A DNA stretch of 64,000 nucleotides. Source: Gallionella sp. (GTDB lineage Bacteria; Pseudomonadota; Gammaproteobacteria; Burkholderiales; Gallionellaceae). The DNA is taken from contig PLWV01000012.1 in assembly GCA_003153155.1 (NCBI GenBank), positions 16,578-80,577 of the forward strand. The letters run 5' to 3'. The position numbers were made by a program, and so were the translations under genes. Shown here piece by piece: positions 35,774-45,221 of this stretch; position 1 is the first letter of the stretch, and every line of letters starts with the position of its first letter. Under the pieces are notes generated by a model that was given only the letters and a program-made list of their open reading frames with translations, was not told the DNA's origin and searched no databases.

Positions 35774-35883
35774 AATTCCATCTCCTGCAAGTTATTAAAA
35801 TTACCGCCAAAACCGGATTCGGTATCACGCGGAAACTAACGATACGATGCGCATTATAGGAATAACCAGCTTACCAACGTCCA

Positions 35884-35922
35884 TACCCACTAAGGGTAAA
35901 TGGGATAACCCGTTAGGGTTAT
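35884..35922. promoter_or_regulatory. Paired palindromic candidate operators upstream of tusA-dsrE2
   Basis: Two neighbouring inverted repeats: TACCC-ACTAA-GGGTA (35884-35898) and a perfect ATAACCC-GTTA-GGGTTAT (35905-35922), with centres about 22-23 bp apart, roughly two helical turns. They lie about 110-150 bp before the tusA start. The second site defines the consensus seen at the dsrA and soeA/sat control regions. Confidence 0.6.
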
Positions 35923-36009
35923 TTTTTAAGTTTATCACTTCCTTGGTTACGCAGACGCCGGCTCAGGGCGCGAACCTGCATTTTGAATAAATTTCCATGC
36001 CAAAAAGAT

Positions 36010-36708
36010 TTATTCAGTATCACTATAATCCATCGCCATGATCCTGGGCGCTCGGTCGAGGCGGTATAAAACCATTAGCAGGCCTATGGTCGCAACGAGC
36101 ATAAAATGCGGGCCGAATAACCAGAACACCAGCGGCACCAAAAAATAATAGGCACGCATACCCAAGCTGTAGAAGTGGCCGGCGCGATTAAGATGGGTCG
36201 CCACATGCGCAGGCGTGATCATCTTGTGATTCAACCCGAGCGGAACATTGATCATATAGCCCACGTGGTTGAACACCCGGATTGCCATGGAAAAGCTGAA
36301 GAAAGCGACAAATAGATCAAGCAGCAACAATATCAGCTTCACCATCCAAAGCATCGGATTTATTGCCCCCACCATATTGAGCGCATGCCAGGTTGCTTCG
36401 AGCTTGTCTCCCTGCTCGCTCAGGGTTAGCACGCCGATGATCATGAGTACCGCAGTGGAAGCGAGAAAAGTGGCCGCCATGGTGGAGTTGCGCAGTGTCT
36501 GCACAGCCAGCACGGCATTTTTATCATCCTGCATGATGGTCTCTACCCATGCCGTCCGTGCAATCCGGTTGATAGCCTGTACCGTGTATGCGGGGTCATT
36601 TTTGATTTTGTGGCGGAGAAAGAGGTGATATGCGGCGACAAGCAACACACTCACCAGAAAGCTGGCAAGATCATTCGTTAATGATTTTAGTAGCGTGAGC
36701 GTGTCCAT
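36010..36708 (-). CDS. DUF599-family membrane protein
   Basis: A 232-residue protein with an N-terminal membrane segment and three more hydrophobic helices, plus the conserved NHVGYMINVPLG stretch, as in DUF599 proteins. Function unknown. ATG 36708 is preferred over TTG 36723. A roughly 230-bp gap with the paired palindromes separates it from tusA. Confidence 0.72.
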   Translation of the reverse strand: MDTLTLLKSLTNDLASFLVSVLLVAAYHLFLRHKIKNDPAYTVQAINRIARTAWVETIMQDDKNAVLAVQTLRNSTMAATFLASTAVLMIIGVLTLSEQGDKLEATWHALNMVGAINPMLWMVKLILLLLDLFVAFFSFSMAIRVFNHVGYMINVPLGLNHKMITPAHVATHLNRAGHFYSLGMRAYYFLVPLVFWLFGPHFMLVATIGLLMVLYRLDRAPRIMAMDYSDTE

Positions 36709-36877
36709 GGCTGTGCAAACCAAAAGTCTGATGGGCTAAATTGATGCGCCAGCGATGCGGCCTGGAGATCGCATGTTGTGTAATTTTATTTAATAGAACG
36801 AACTATGAGTGATCCTGAGCTTAAGATAGTCCCGCGTGCGCGCGGCGCATCGTCCAGGTTTTTCGCCGCCACATTAT

Positions 36878-37066
36878 TTATCTGTCCGCCACATTTTCTG
36901 TGCCGAGTTTATCAAATAATCCTGTCTGACGCATCAGGAAATACGGCTGCATACGCAGGCCGCCCGGGATGAGATGTTTGCCGTGCTTGCGTAACCTGCA
37001 GCGCACTGTCGCCGGCGGGAGATTTTTTTCAGGGCAGGGGTTTTGAAAATTACAGCTTCTGCAAAT
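36878..37066 (-). pseudogene. Possible remnant of a second SulP/STAS C-terminus
   Basis: Directly after the SulP stop, the same frame stays open for about 62 codons to a stop at 36878. It reads ...MRQTGLFDKLGTENVADR at its end, which resembles the close of a STAS domain. There is no good start. The rest of the 358-bp gap (36709-36877) shows no gene. This may be chance; I give it as a weak candidate. Confidence 0.25.
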
Positions 37067-38824
37067 TCAGGGAATTGATTCCGCTTCGAGCCGCTCTTTA
37101 ATATCTTTCAAAGCGTTCCGTTCGGACGGGAAAATATTTTTCTCCTGAATGTCATTTTGCAGTCCGGTGCGTTGCATCACTTCTAACACGGGTAACTTGA
37201 TGTTGTAAAAAACCAGTGAAATCCCATTTCCGCTCAGCCGTGTTACAAGTTCGCGCAGCATTGCCACACCCGAGGCATCAAGTCCATTGATACCTCGGGC
37301 ATCCACCAATACATACCTGATATCCGCGTCGTTACTGATCAGGTAGAGGATGGATTCCTCAAAATAATTCACGTTGGCAAAATAAAGTTGCCCATCGAAA
37401 CGGATTGCCACCACTTTGGGATTGAATTGCGGCAGACTGTATCTTTCTGCATTCTGCAGCTCGCCGTTCTCGTCCAGTCCCAACAGAACAATACGCGGCT
37501 TCATGGTGCGAAACAAAAACAGCACGAGCGCAAGAATCATCCCGACCAGTATCCCGTACTGAATGTTGGGCGCGAACAGCAGGGTGGCAATAAAGGTCGT
37601 CGCAGCCGCAATTCCATCCCGCCGACTTGCGCTCCATGCCTCGCGGAAAACCTTGAAGTTGAGCAGAGAAATCACCGCCAGAATGATCACAGCGGCGAGC
37701 GTGGGCTTGGGTAGTTGATGCAGCAGTGGAGTCAGCACCAGTAACGTGAGTAACACCGCTATGGCAGTGAAGATCGAGGACAGCCCAGTTTTTGCACCAG
37801 TGGCAAGATTCAGAGCCGAGCGCGAGAATGAGCCGCTCACTGGCATGGTGTGATTAAAGGATGCGGCGATTTTCGCCAGCCCCTGACCGATCAGCTCCTG
37901 ATTTTCATCCCATGCTGTGCGGGTCTTGATGGCGATGATTTTGCAACTTGACATGGCTTCCATGAAACTTACCAGCGCAATCACAACAGCCATGGGGAGC
38001 AGTTCCACGCTCGTCTTCCAGTCCAGTGCCGGCAAGCTGAAGCCGGGCAGACCCTGCGGCACCTCGCCGACAACCCTGCCTCCCATGGCCTCGAAGCCAA
38101 CCAAATAACTCGCAGCCGTGGCCAGTGTCACGGCGATCAGTACGCCCGGAAGTTTCGGCGCGAAACGCTTCAAGGCCAGCATGATCATCAGGGAAGACAA
38201 ACCAAACATTAGCGAGGCCAGGTGCATTTGATCCATATTGACCAGGATATGGGCGATGTCCACGAGGAAGTGTTCGCTGTTCCGTAACGACAGTCCGACC
38301 AATGGAGCGAGTTGCGACAGTCCGATGATGATGGCCGCAGCGTTGATGAATCCCATCAATACCGGATGCGACAGGAAGTTGAGCAGCACCCCCATGCGTG
38401 CCAGACCAAGGGCAATCTGCACTGCGCCGGAGAGGAACGCCATCAGCACAACGGTAGTGTAAAACTGGTCAGTCCCCCAGTGAGCGAACGGGATGACGCT
38501 CGCAGCCGTCAGCAATGAGGTCATTGCCACCGGCCCGGTAGAAAGCAATCGGGATGAGCCAAACAACGCGCCGATGAGGGAAGGAACGAGTATCGCATAC
38601 AAGCCGAAATAGGCCGGGACACCTGCCAGTTGCGCATAGGCCAGCGACTGCGGGATAGCGACAAGGGCAACCGTGATTCCTGCTGTCAGGTCGGCCTTGA
38701 GCGTGTCGCGGTTGATTTCGCGCCGCCAAGACAAAAATGGGAACAGCTTGTTAAGCCAGACTTTGTGGCCAGCTGTATCTTTCAACAAAATAATATTCCC
38801 GCTACCGTTTCTCCAACTGCCCAC
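37067..38824 (-). CDS. SulP-family anion transporter with STAS domain
   Basis: A protein of about 585 residues with 10-12 membrane helices (LTAGITVALVAIPQSLAYAQLAG, then repeated hydrophobic segments) and a C-terminal STAS domain (VDARGINGLDASGVAMLREL). SulP proteins move sulfate, bicarbonate and other anions. As the last gene of the soeABC operon it may move sulfate or sulfite. No ATG is well placed; GTG 38824 is my choice, TTG near 38790 is an alternative. Confidence 0.88.
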   Translation of the reverse strand: MGSWRNGSGNIILLKDTAGHKVWLNKLFPFLSWRREINRDTLKADLTAGITVALVAIPQSLAYAQLAGVPAYFGLYAILVPSLIGALFGSSRLLSTGPVAMTSLLTAASVIPFAHWGTDQFYTTVVLMAFLSGAVQIALGLARMGVLLNFLSHPVLMGFINAAAIIIGLSQLAPLVGLSLRNSEHFLVDIAHILVNMDQMHLASLMFGLSSLMIMLALKRFAPKLPGVLIAVTLATAASYLVGFEAMGGRVVGEVPQGLPGFSLPALDWKTSVELLPMAVVIALVSFMEAMSSCKIIAIKTRTAWDENQELIGQGLAKIAASFNHTMPVSGSFSRSALNLATGAKTGLSSIFTAIAVLLTLLVLTPLLHQLPKPTLAAVIILAVISLLNFKVFREAWSASRRDGIAAATTFIATLLFAPNIQYGILVGMILALVLFLFRTMKPRIVLLGLDENGELQNAERYSLPQFNPKVVAIRFDGQLYFANVNYFEESILYLISNDADIRYVLVDARGINGLDASGVAMLRELVTRLSGNGISLVFYNIKLPVLEVMQRTGLQNDIQEKNIFPSERNALKDIKERLEAESIP

Positions 38825-38840
38825 ACGGTATTTATGAACA

Positions 38841-39818
38841 TCACGACACCCCTTGATAATAGAGATTCTGCGGGTGATTCGCCTCGGCAAAGAAATACCA
38901 GCGTTCCGCCAGCAAGCCGACATATTGCGCTACAAATGCGACACCTGGCAACAGTATGGATGGATAGGACAAATTGACGACCAACAATAACACCGGGACG
39001 ACAAATGTCAGCAGAAAAAAGGCCGTTTTCATCGTGCTCAGAAACGCCTCGCTCTTGCCATGGAAAAACTCCCGCGTGTTGAATGATCCACCCATCGCGC
39101 CCTGCGCCGTCTGCACGATGCGCGGATGCTTGATGCCGATCGCCGTTTGCAGTGATGATTTTGGTTTGAGACGCGCATTGCGCCACAACGACGAGCTGCG
39201 ACCGAGCAAGCCAAGCAAGGTAATGATGATCGCCCAGCCATCGAGAAAATTAGTTTGCGTGGGCGCAAACAGGGCGGCATACAACGTCGCCAGCGTGAAA
39301 CCGGATGCGCCACCGAGCAGGATAAAATTGATCACCGTCAGCGGTGAATACCATTCGCGCAGAAAGTGCAAGCAGGCATAGATCATGCCGGTACTGACAA
39401 ACAGGGCGAATGCCAGTAACGTACCCAAACTGCCCAATACGACCGTGACATCGATGACTAAGCCGCTAGGCAGTGATACCAGTACCGGATTGAATCCGCT
39501 CAAATGGGACATCGCATAAAGAAACAGCATTCCCATAAACGCGGGCAGGAGTATGACTTCGCGGGAAAGCCATGAGGTACGCCACTGGGTCGCCGAGCGC
39601 CAGGCACGCTTCGGGCGGCCCAAGTGGAAGAATGAGGCGACCAGTCCCGCCATCGTGAAAGCCAGCGCCAACAGGCTGCCCCAACCATAAAAACGGGCAT
39701 CCTGATGCGGCAATAATTCAAACAGCGCGTAAGACTGCTGGGTGAACAGCGCCAAAAACAGACCCTGGCCAACGCCGATCAAGGTAGTAAGAAAGATAAC
39801 TGAGAGTGCCGGATTCAT
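38841..39818 (-). CDS. soeC: SoeC, membrane subunit of sulfite dehydrogenase
   Basis: A 325-residue DmsC/NrfD-like membrane protein with about eight helices, ending in the motif ERWYFFAEANHPQNLYY. In SoeABC it passes electrons from sulfite oxidation to quinone. A homologous fragment lies at 51941-52123. Confidence 0.88.
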   Translation of the reverse strand: MNPALSVIFLTTLIGVGQGLFLALFTQQSYALFELLPHQDARFYGWGSLLALAFTMAGLVASFFHLGRPKRAWRSATQWRTSWLSREVILLPAFMGMLFLYAMSHLSGFNPVLVSLPSGLVIDVTVVLGSLGTLLAFALFVSTGMIYACLHFLREWYSPLTVINFILLGGASGFTLATLYAALFAPTQTNFLDGWAIIITLLGLLGRSSSLWRNARLKPKSSLQTAIGIKHPRIVQTAQGAMGGSFNTREFFHGKSEAFLSTMKTAFFLLTFVVPVLLLVVNLSYPSILLPGVAFVAQYVGLLAERWYFFAEANHPQNLYYQGVS

Positions 39819-39846
39819 AAGGTTCCCATAATATTTTCTTCAGTGA

Positions 39847-40578
39847 TTACCAGGACGTGACATCGTCAAGCGTAGGATCGGACTTGTTGGGCTTAGGCAG
39901 TTTACCGTCGACCTTGAGCGGATTATCGGCACGTTCGAGTTCGTCTTCGTGTATCTTGAGATTGGTCTTGCGTCGCGGCAGATAATGGTTGGCCGGATGG
40001 GTGCCCCATTCTGGCATCAAAGCGTAACCCGCACTTTCGCGGATGGCCTTCGATACCACCGATTCGGCATCATGCACATCCCCGAACAATCGCGCGCTGG
40101 TCGGACAGGCCATGACGCAAGCCGGTTTGCGGTCAGCTTCCGGCAGTGTAGTGTCGTAGATGCGGTCTACGCACAGGGTGCATTTCTTCATCACTTTCTG
40201 TTTTTCATCTATCTCGCGCGCGCCGTAAGGACATGCCCATGCGCAATATTTGCAGCCGATACATTTGTCGTAATCCACCAGCACGATGCCGTCTTCCTTG
40301 CGCTTGTAGGAAGCGCCCGTTGGACAGACCGGCACGCACGGAGGATCCTCGCAATGCAGACAGGATTTTGGGAAATGCACCGTCTCGGTGTCCGGGTATT
40401 GTCCGACCTCGAAAGTCTGCACGCGATTGAAGAACGTACCAGTCGGATCAGCACCATAAGGATTCTCGTCGCACAGCGGCCCGGCCGCTCCGGAAGTATT
40501 CCATTCCTTGCAACTGGTCACGCAGGCATGACAACCCACACAAACATTGAGATCGATAACCAGAGCGAGTTGGGTCAT
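39847..40578 (-). CDS. soeB: SoeB, iron-sulfur subunit of sulfite dehydrogenase
   Basis: A 243-residue ferredoxin-like protein with four Cys clusters (CVGCHACVTSC, CLHCEDPPCVPVCP, CIGCKYCAWACPYG and CTLCVDRI). There is no signal peptide, which fits a cytoplasmic SoeAB. It overlaps soeA by 4 bases. Confidence 0.92.
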   Translation of the reverse strand: MTQLALVIDLNVCVGCHACVTSCKEWNTSGAAGPLCDENPYGADPTGTFFNRVQTFEVGQYPDTETVHFPKSCLHCEDPPCVPVCPTGASYKRKEDGIVLVDYDKCIGCKYCAWACPYGAREIDEKQKVMKKCTLCVDRIYDTTLPEADRKPACVMACPTSARLFGDVHDAESVVSKAIRESAGYALMPEWGTHPANHYLPRRKTNLKIHEDELERADNPLKVDGKLPKPNKSDPTLDDVTSW

Positions 40579-43514
40579 TTTTTACCGCCCTTCTTGCCGC
40601 CGAAGTAAGCCAACCAACCCGGATGTTCTTTCATGCCGGGATATTTCTTCATGGCTTCAAACTGCGGCGAGGTCTGCTGCGGTTCATCGGCTCCGGCCGG
40701 ATAAATGCGCACCCGCACATCGTACCAGGCAGCCTGCCCGGTGATCGGGTCTGAATTGGAATAGCGCGAGCCATCAGGATTGGCAGGCAGCTCCTCGGAA
40801 ATCAGGTGATTGAGCAGAAAGCCCTTCTGCGACTCGTTCGAGTCGGGCGACAGATTCCATGCACCCGCCGCCTTGCCGATGGCGTTCCATGTCCACACCG
40901 TGCCCGGCTCGACCGCCTCGGAATAACGACACATGCAGCGAACCTTTCCCCATTGCGACTCCACCCACATCCAGCCGCCGTCTGCAATGTCGGCAGCCTG
41001 TGCGGTAAGCGGATTCACGAACAGATAGTTATGTGCATGAATCTGGCGCAACCAGGCATTTTGCGAATCCCAGGAGTGGTACATCGCCATCGGCCGCTGG
41101 GTCACTGCCGCAAGCGGATACTTATTCTTGTCGCTGGACTGGGTTTCCAGCGGCTCATAGAAAAATGGCAGCGGGTCGAAATAGGTTTCGATGCGCTTGG
41201 CCAGATGCGCCGGCGGTTTGCGCGTGATGCCCCGGCCTTGGGCGGCAAGACGGAATTTCTGCAACACTTCGGAATACAGGTGGATCAGGATAGGCTCGCC
41301 ATAGCGTGTGATGCGGTTGCGCTGCGACCATTCCAGATAGCCCTTGTTCCAGTTGCGCATGTACTGGTAGGAGCGCGGCAACTTGTAATGGAACACGCAG
41401 TTATTCTTTTCGTACATCTCCCACTGGTTCGGATTGGGTTCGCCGAGCAGGGATTTCTCGCCGCCCTTGCCGCGCCAGCCTGCCAGAAAACCAATGCCGG
41501 AACCGGGCTCGGTCTCCCAGTTCACGATGAAATCGGGATAGTCACGGTATTTGCGCTTGCCTTCCTTGGTGACGAAGGTGGGCAGTTTCAGGCGTGAACC
41601 CAGCTCGATCAACACCTCCTGGAAAGGCTTGCATTCACCTGTCGGCGGCAGCACCGGGATGCGCACCGAATCCACCGGGCCATCGAACTCCGAGATCGGC
41701 CTGTCCAGCATCGACATCACATCATGACGCTCCAGATAAGTCGTGTCCGGCAGGATCAGATCCGCATAGGCCGTCGTTTCGGAGTGGAACGCATCGCAGA
41801 CCACGATGAACGGGATCTTGTACTCGCCGTTCTCTTCCTTGTCATTGAGCATCTTTCTGACTTCGACGGTATTCATCGTCGAGTTCCAGCCCATGTTGGC
41901 CATGAAGATCAGCAGCGTGTCTATCTTGTACGGGTCGCCGCGCCAGGCATTGGTGATGACGTTATGCATCATGCCGTGCACCGACAGCGGATATTCCCAC
42001 GAGAAAGCCTTGTCGATGCGCACCGGGCTTCCGTCCGGATTGACGAACAAATCGTCCGGATCGGATGGCCAACCCAGCGCCATGCCATCCAGCGGCGTGT
42101 TCGGCTTGATTGCCAGCGGCGTGTTCGGAGTGCGTGCGCAAGGCGGGATGGGGCGCGGGAAAGGTGTCTTGTGGCGGAAGCCGCCGGGACGGTCGATGGT
42201 GCCGAGCAGCGTCATCAGAATCGCGAGAGAGCGTATCGTCTGGAAGCCGTTGGAATGCGCCGCCAATCCGCGCATCGCATGGAAGGCCACTGGATTACCG
42301 GTGACGCTGTCATGTTCCTTTCCCCAGGAGTCTGTCCAAGGGATCGGCAACTCGATCGTCTGGTCGCGTGCCGTGATGCCCATCTCGTAGGCGAGACGGC
42401 GGATGGTCTCGACCGGAATGCCGGTGACATCGCTCGCCCATTCCGGGGTGTAGTCCTTTACCCGTTCCTGCAACAACTGGAAGGCGGGCTTGACCGGCGT
42501 GCCATCGGACAGCTTGAACTCGCCGAACAGAAATGGATCCGCTCCCTCTGTGTGCGTGACCACCGGCTTGTCAGTGTTGCGATCCCACCACAGTTTGTTT
42601 TGCGGATCATAGCAGCCCTCCTCTTCCGGAACCTCGGTGCGCACGAACATGCCGAACTCATCATGCTTGTCGTCGAGATTCACCAATTGACCGGAGTTGG
42701 TATAGCGCACCAGAAAATCGCGGTCATACAAACCAAGCGCGATGATCTCGTGGATCAGCGCGAGCAACAACGCGCCGTCGGTACCGGGACGTATACCCAC
42801 CCATTCGTCGGCGATCGCCGAGTAGCCGGTGCGTATCGGGTTGATGGAAATGAAACGACCGCCTTCGCGTTTGAATTTCGAGATCGCGATCTTCATCGGA
42901 TTGGAGTGATGGTCTTCGGCTGTGCCTATCATCACGAACAACTTGGCACGTTCCAGATCCGGCCCACCGAATTCCCAGAATGACCCGCCGATGGTGTAGA
43001 TCATTCCGGCGGCCATGTTCACCGAGCAGAACCCGCCGTGAGCAGCATAGTTGGGTGTGCCAAACTGGCGCGCAAATAATCCGGTCAGTGCCTGCATCTG
43101 GTCGCGCCCGGTGAACAGGGCGAATTTCTTGGGGTCGGTGGCGCGTATCTTTCCCAGTCGATCAGCGAGAATATCAAATGTCTCTTCCCAACTGATTTCG
43201 TCGAATTCTCCGGCACCGCGCTCAGATCCCGGCTTGCGCCTTAGCGGCTTGGTCAACCGCGCGGGAGAATACTGTTTCATGATGCCGGAACTGCCCTTGG
43301 CGCAGATCACGCCGTTGTTGAGCGGATGATTCGGGTTGCCGTCTATGTAGCGCACCTCGCCATCGCGCAGATGGACGCGAATCCCGCAGCGACATGCGCA
43401 CATGTAGCAGGTCGTGTTGCGCACTTCGTTCTTGGCATTCGGCGCAGGCGATGCCAGCGGATCGTGCAGCGGGGTGATCGTGCTCTGTGAGTCGCCAAAA
43501 TTATGGGTCTTCAT
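40575..43514 (-). CDS. soeA: SoeA, molybdopterin subunit of cytoplasmic sulfite dehydrogenase
   Basis: A 979-residue molybdopterin oxidoreductase with an N-terminal [4Fe-4S] site (TTCYMCACRCGIRV...VICAKGS) and the typical MoCo-binding domains. No Tat signal is seen, which favours a cytoplasmic SoeA rather than a periplasmic PsrA/PhsA. It oxidises sulfite to sulfate. The assignment also uses gene order A-B-C and the neighbouring sat and apr genes; a polysulfide or thiosulfate reductase is a less likely reading. Confidence 0.87.
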   Translation of the reverse strand: MKTHNFGDSQSTITPLHDPLASPAPNAKNEVRNTTCYMCACRCGIRVHLRDGEVRYIDGNPNHPLNNGVICAKGSSGIMKQYSPARLTKPLRRKPGSERGAGEFDEISWEETFDILADRLGKIRATDPKKFALFTGRDQMQALTGLFARQFGTPNYAAHGGFCSVNMAAGMIYTIGGSFWEFGGPDLERAKLFVMIGTAEDHHSNPMKIAISKFKREGGRFISINPIRTGYSAIADEWVGIRPGTDGALLLALIHEIIALGLYDRDFLVRYTNSGQLVNLDDKHDEFGMFVRTEVPEEEGCYDPQNKLWWDRNTDKPVVTHTEGADPFLFGEFKLSDGTPVKPAFQLLQERVKDYTPEWASDVTGIPVETIRRLAYEMGITARDQTIELPIPWTDSWGKEHDSVTGNPVAFHAMRGLAAHSNGFQTIRSLAILMTLLGTIDRPGGFRHKTPFPRPIPPCARTPNTPLAIKPNTPLDGMALGWPSDPDDLFVNPDGSPVRIDKAFSWEYPLSVHGMMHNVITNAWRGDPYKIDTLLIFMANMGWNSTMNTVEVRKMLNDKEENGEYKIPFIVVCDAFHSETTAYADLILPDTTYLERHDVMSMLDRPISEFDGPVDSVRIPVLPPTGECKPFQEVLIELGSRLKLPTFVTKEGKRKYRDYPDFIVNWETEPGSGIGFLAGWRGKGGEKSLLGEPNPNQWEMYEKNNCVFHYKLPRSYQYMRNWNKGYLEWSQRNRITRYGEPILIHLYSEVLQKFRLAAQGRGITRKPPAHLAKRIETYFDPLPFFYEPLETQSSDKNKYPLAAVTQRPMAMYHSWDSQNAWLRQIHAHNYLFVNPLTAQAADIADGGWMWVESQWGKVRCMCRYSEAVEPGTVWTWNAIGKAAGAWNLSPDSNESQKGFLLNHLISEELPANPDGSRYSNSDPITGQAAWYDVRVRIYPAGADEPQQTSPQFEAMKKYPGMKEHPGWLAYFGGKKGGKK

Positions 43515-43642
43515 TAAAATCCATTTGGTGGTTGAGTACTAAATCCCGACCATTTCTATCGGAATAAGCGTCATCATTGAAGGTTCGACAGTATGCGCAA
43601 TTGCTTGCCCCGCCAACCATAACCGTGATGAGCTATTAGTGT

Positions 43643-43660
43643 ATAACCCCTAAGGGGTAT
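43643..43660. promoter_or_regulatory. Palindromic candidate operator between soeA and sat (ATAACCC-CTAA-GGGGTAT)
   Basis: An 18-bp inverted repeat with the same arms and spacing as the site before tusA. It lies about 130 bp before soeA (minus) and 75 bp before sat (plus), so it could act on both divergent operons of sulfite oxidation. Confidence 0.58.
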
Positions 43661-43735
43661 CGTAGTCTGCCGACTAAAGTTCTAGCATACTCCAAGATTC
43701 AATCCAGATAAATTGACGCAGAGGGAGAGAAATAA

Positions 43736-44950
43736 ATGGCACTCGTTAGACCGCACGGTGGTGGTGACCTCAATCCCCTGTTACTCAAAGGGAGAGCCCT
43801 TGCGGACGAGTTGGGACGGGCGCGCACCTTGCCACAAATCAAAGTCAGTTCACGCGAAAAGGGCGATCTCGTGATGATGGGCATCGGCGGCTTCACCCCG
43901 CTTGAAGGCTTCATGTCCTTTACCGACTGGCAGGGCGTATGCGCTGGCATGAAAATGGCCAACGGATTGTTCTGGCCCATCCCCATCACCCTTTCCACCG
44001 ATTTCATCACGGCAAATGATATCGATACCGGTGGCGAGATCGCCTTGCTTGACCCGGAAGACGACAGCATTCTGGCGACGATGCGCATTACCGAAAAATA
44101 TACAATCGACAAGGCACACGAATGCGCAACGGTATTCAACACAGTCGACCTCGAGCATCCCGGCGTGAAGATGGTAATGGCGCAGGGTGATGTCAACCTC
44201 GCCGGCCCAGTCAAGATTTTGTCATTGGGTGGTTTCAATCAGAAATACGGTGCGCTGTTCATGACGCCGCGCGAAACACGTGAGATGTTCGAAGACATGG
44301 GCTGGAGCAAGATCGCTGCATTTCAGACGCGCAATCCGATGCACCGTTCGCATGAATACCTGGCAAAAATCGCCATCGAAATCTGCGATGGCGTGTTAAT
44401 TCATTCGCTGCTCGGCCACCTCAAGCCCGGCGATATTCCCGCAGATGTGCGTTCAAACGCGATCTCGGTTTTGATAGACAAATATTTCGTCAAGAAAACC
44501 GTGGTGCAGGCGGGTTACCCTCTTGATATGCGTTACGCAGGGCCGCGCGAAGCGTTGCTGCACGCGCTGTTCCGCCAGAACTATGGTTGCTCGCATCTGA
44601 TCGTCGGGCGGGATCACGCAGGTGTCGGAAACTACTACGGCCCGTTCGATGCGCATCACATCTTCGACGAAATCCCCAAAGGCTCGCTGGAAACACAGCC
44701 GCTCAAGATAGATTGGACTTTCTGGTGCTACAAATGCGGCGGCATGGCCTCGGCACGCACCTGCCCTCACGATGAGGCGGATCGCCTGCTGGTCTCCGGT
44801 ACCAAGCTGCGCAAATGGTTGTCTGAAGGCGCTGCAGTGCCAGCCGAATTCAGCCGGCCCGAGGTATTGGAAATACTGCGTGCCTATTACGCAACTATCG
44901 AAGAGAGTGAAAAAGTGGTGGTAAAACTCAGCGGTCATTCGGGACGCTAG
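43736..44950 (+). CDS. sat: Sat, dissimilatory ATP sulfurylase
   Basis: A 404-residue ATP sulfurylase with the [11 protein letters not shown] active-site block and GRDHAGVG motif, and a zinc-like Cys pair (WCYKCGG...CPH). In sulfur oxidisers it turns APS and pyrophosphate into ATP and sulfate. ATG 43736 follows GAGGGAGAG. It is monocistronic or read into aprMBA past the repeat that follows. Confidence 0.95.
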   Translation: MALVRPHGGGDLNPLLLKGRALADELGRARTLPQIKVSSREKGDLVMMGIGGFTPLEGFMSFTDWQGVCAGMKMANGLFWPIPITLSTDFITANDIDTGGEIALLDPEDDSILATMRITEKYTIDKAHECATVFNTVDLEHPGVKMVMAQGDVNLAGPVKILSLGGFNQKYGALFMTPRETREMFEDMGWSKIAAFQTRNPMHRSHEYLAKIAIEICDGVLIHSLLGHLKPGDIPADVRSNAISVLIDKYFVKKTVVQAGYPLDMRYAGPREALLHALFRQNYGCSHLIVGRDHAGVGNYYGPFDAHHIFDEIPKGSLETQPLKIDWTFWCYKCGGMASARTCPHDEADRLLVSGTKLRKWLSEGAAVPAEFSRPEVLEILRAYYATIEESEKVVVKLSGHSGR

Positions 44951-45064
44951 AAAACACCCCTCCCCTTTTGCACCCGCAGGGGGTAGGCCGTGGTTGTACA
45001 GCCGCTGAAGCGGCAACAACCTCGCACACGGGGGAGGGCTGGGGAGAGGGGACGCTCTTCTTTG
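44951..45064. repeat. Hairpin repeat downstream of sat
   Basis: Contains the second copy (44985-45027) of the 43-bp repeat found at 8716-8758, here flanked by C-rich (cccctcccc) and G-rich (ggggagggctgggga) arms that can pair. The whole can fold into a long stem and may terminate sat transcription. About 155 bp of A/T-rich sequence follow before aprM, with GAGGAGAA as its ribosome-binding site. Confidence 0.65.
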
Positions 45065-45221
45065 GTCCCCATTTTTGCCAATTTTTGTTCGGGCTGATTA
45101 AGTAAAGTAATGGTGGTAGGTTCGTAGGGTGAAGAATTTTTGTGGGGGGTAACTTTTTCTATACTCGACGGCCAACCGATTTAAGGATAATTTTGCGTCT
45201 AAAATTTTTGAGGAGAACCTA

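Noticed and set aside
36793..36860. GC-rich cccgcgtgcgcgcggcgc stretch as a terminator or promoter
   Set aside because: It is low-complexity, with no stable single hairpin followed by a U-run.
41724..42983. 419-codon plus-strand frame opposite soeA
   Set aside because: Antisense to a clear molybdopterin gene; composition is typical of shadow frames.
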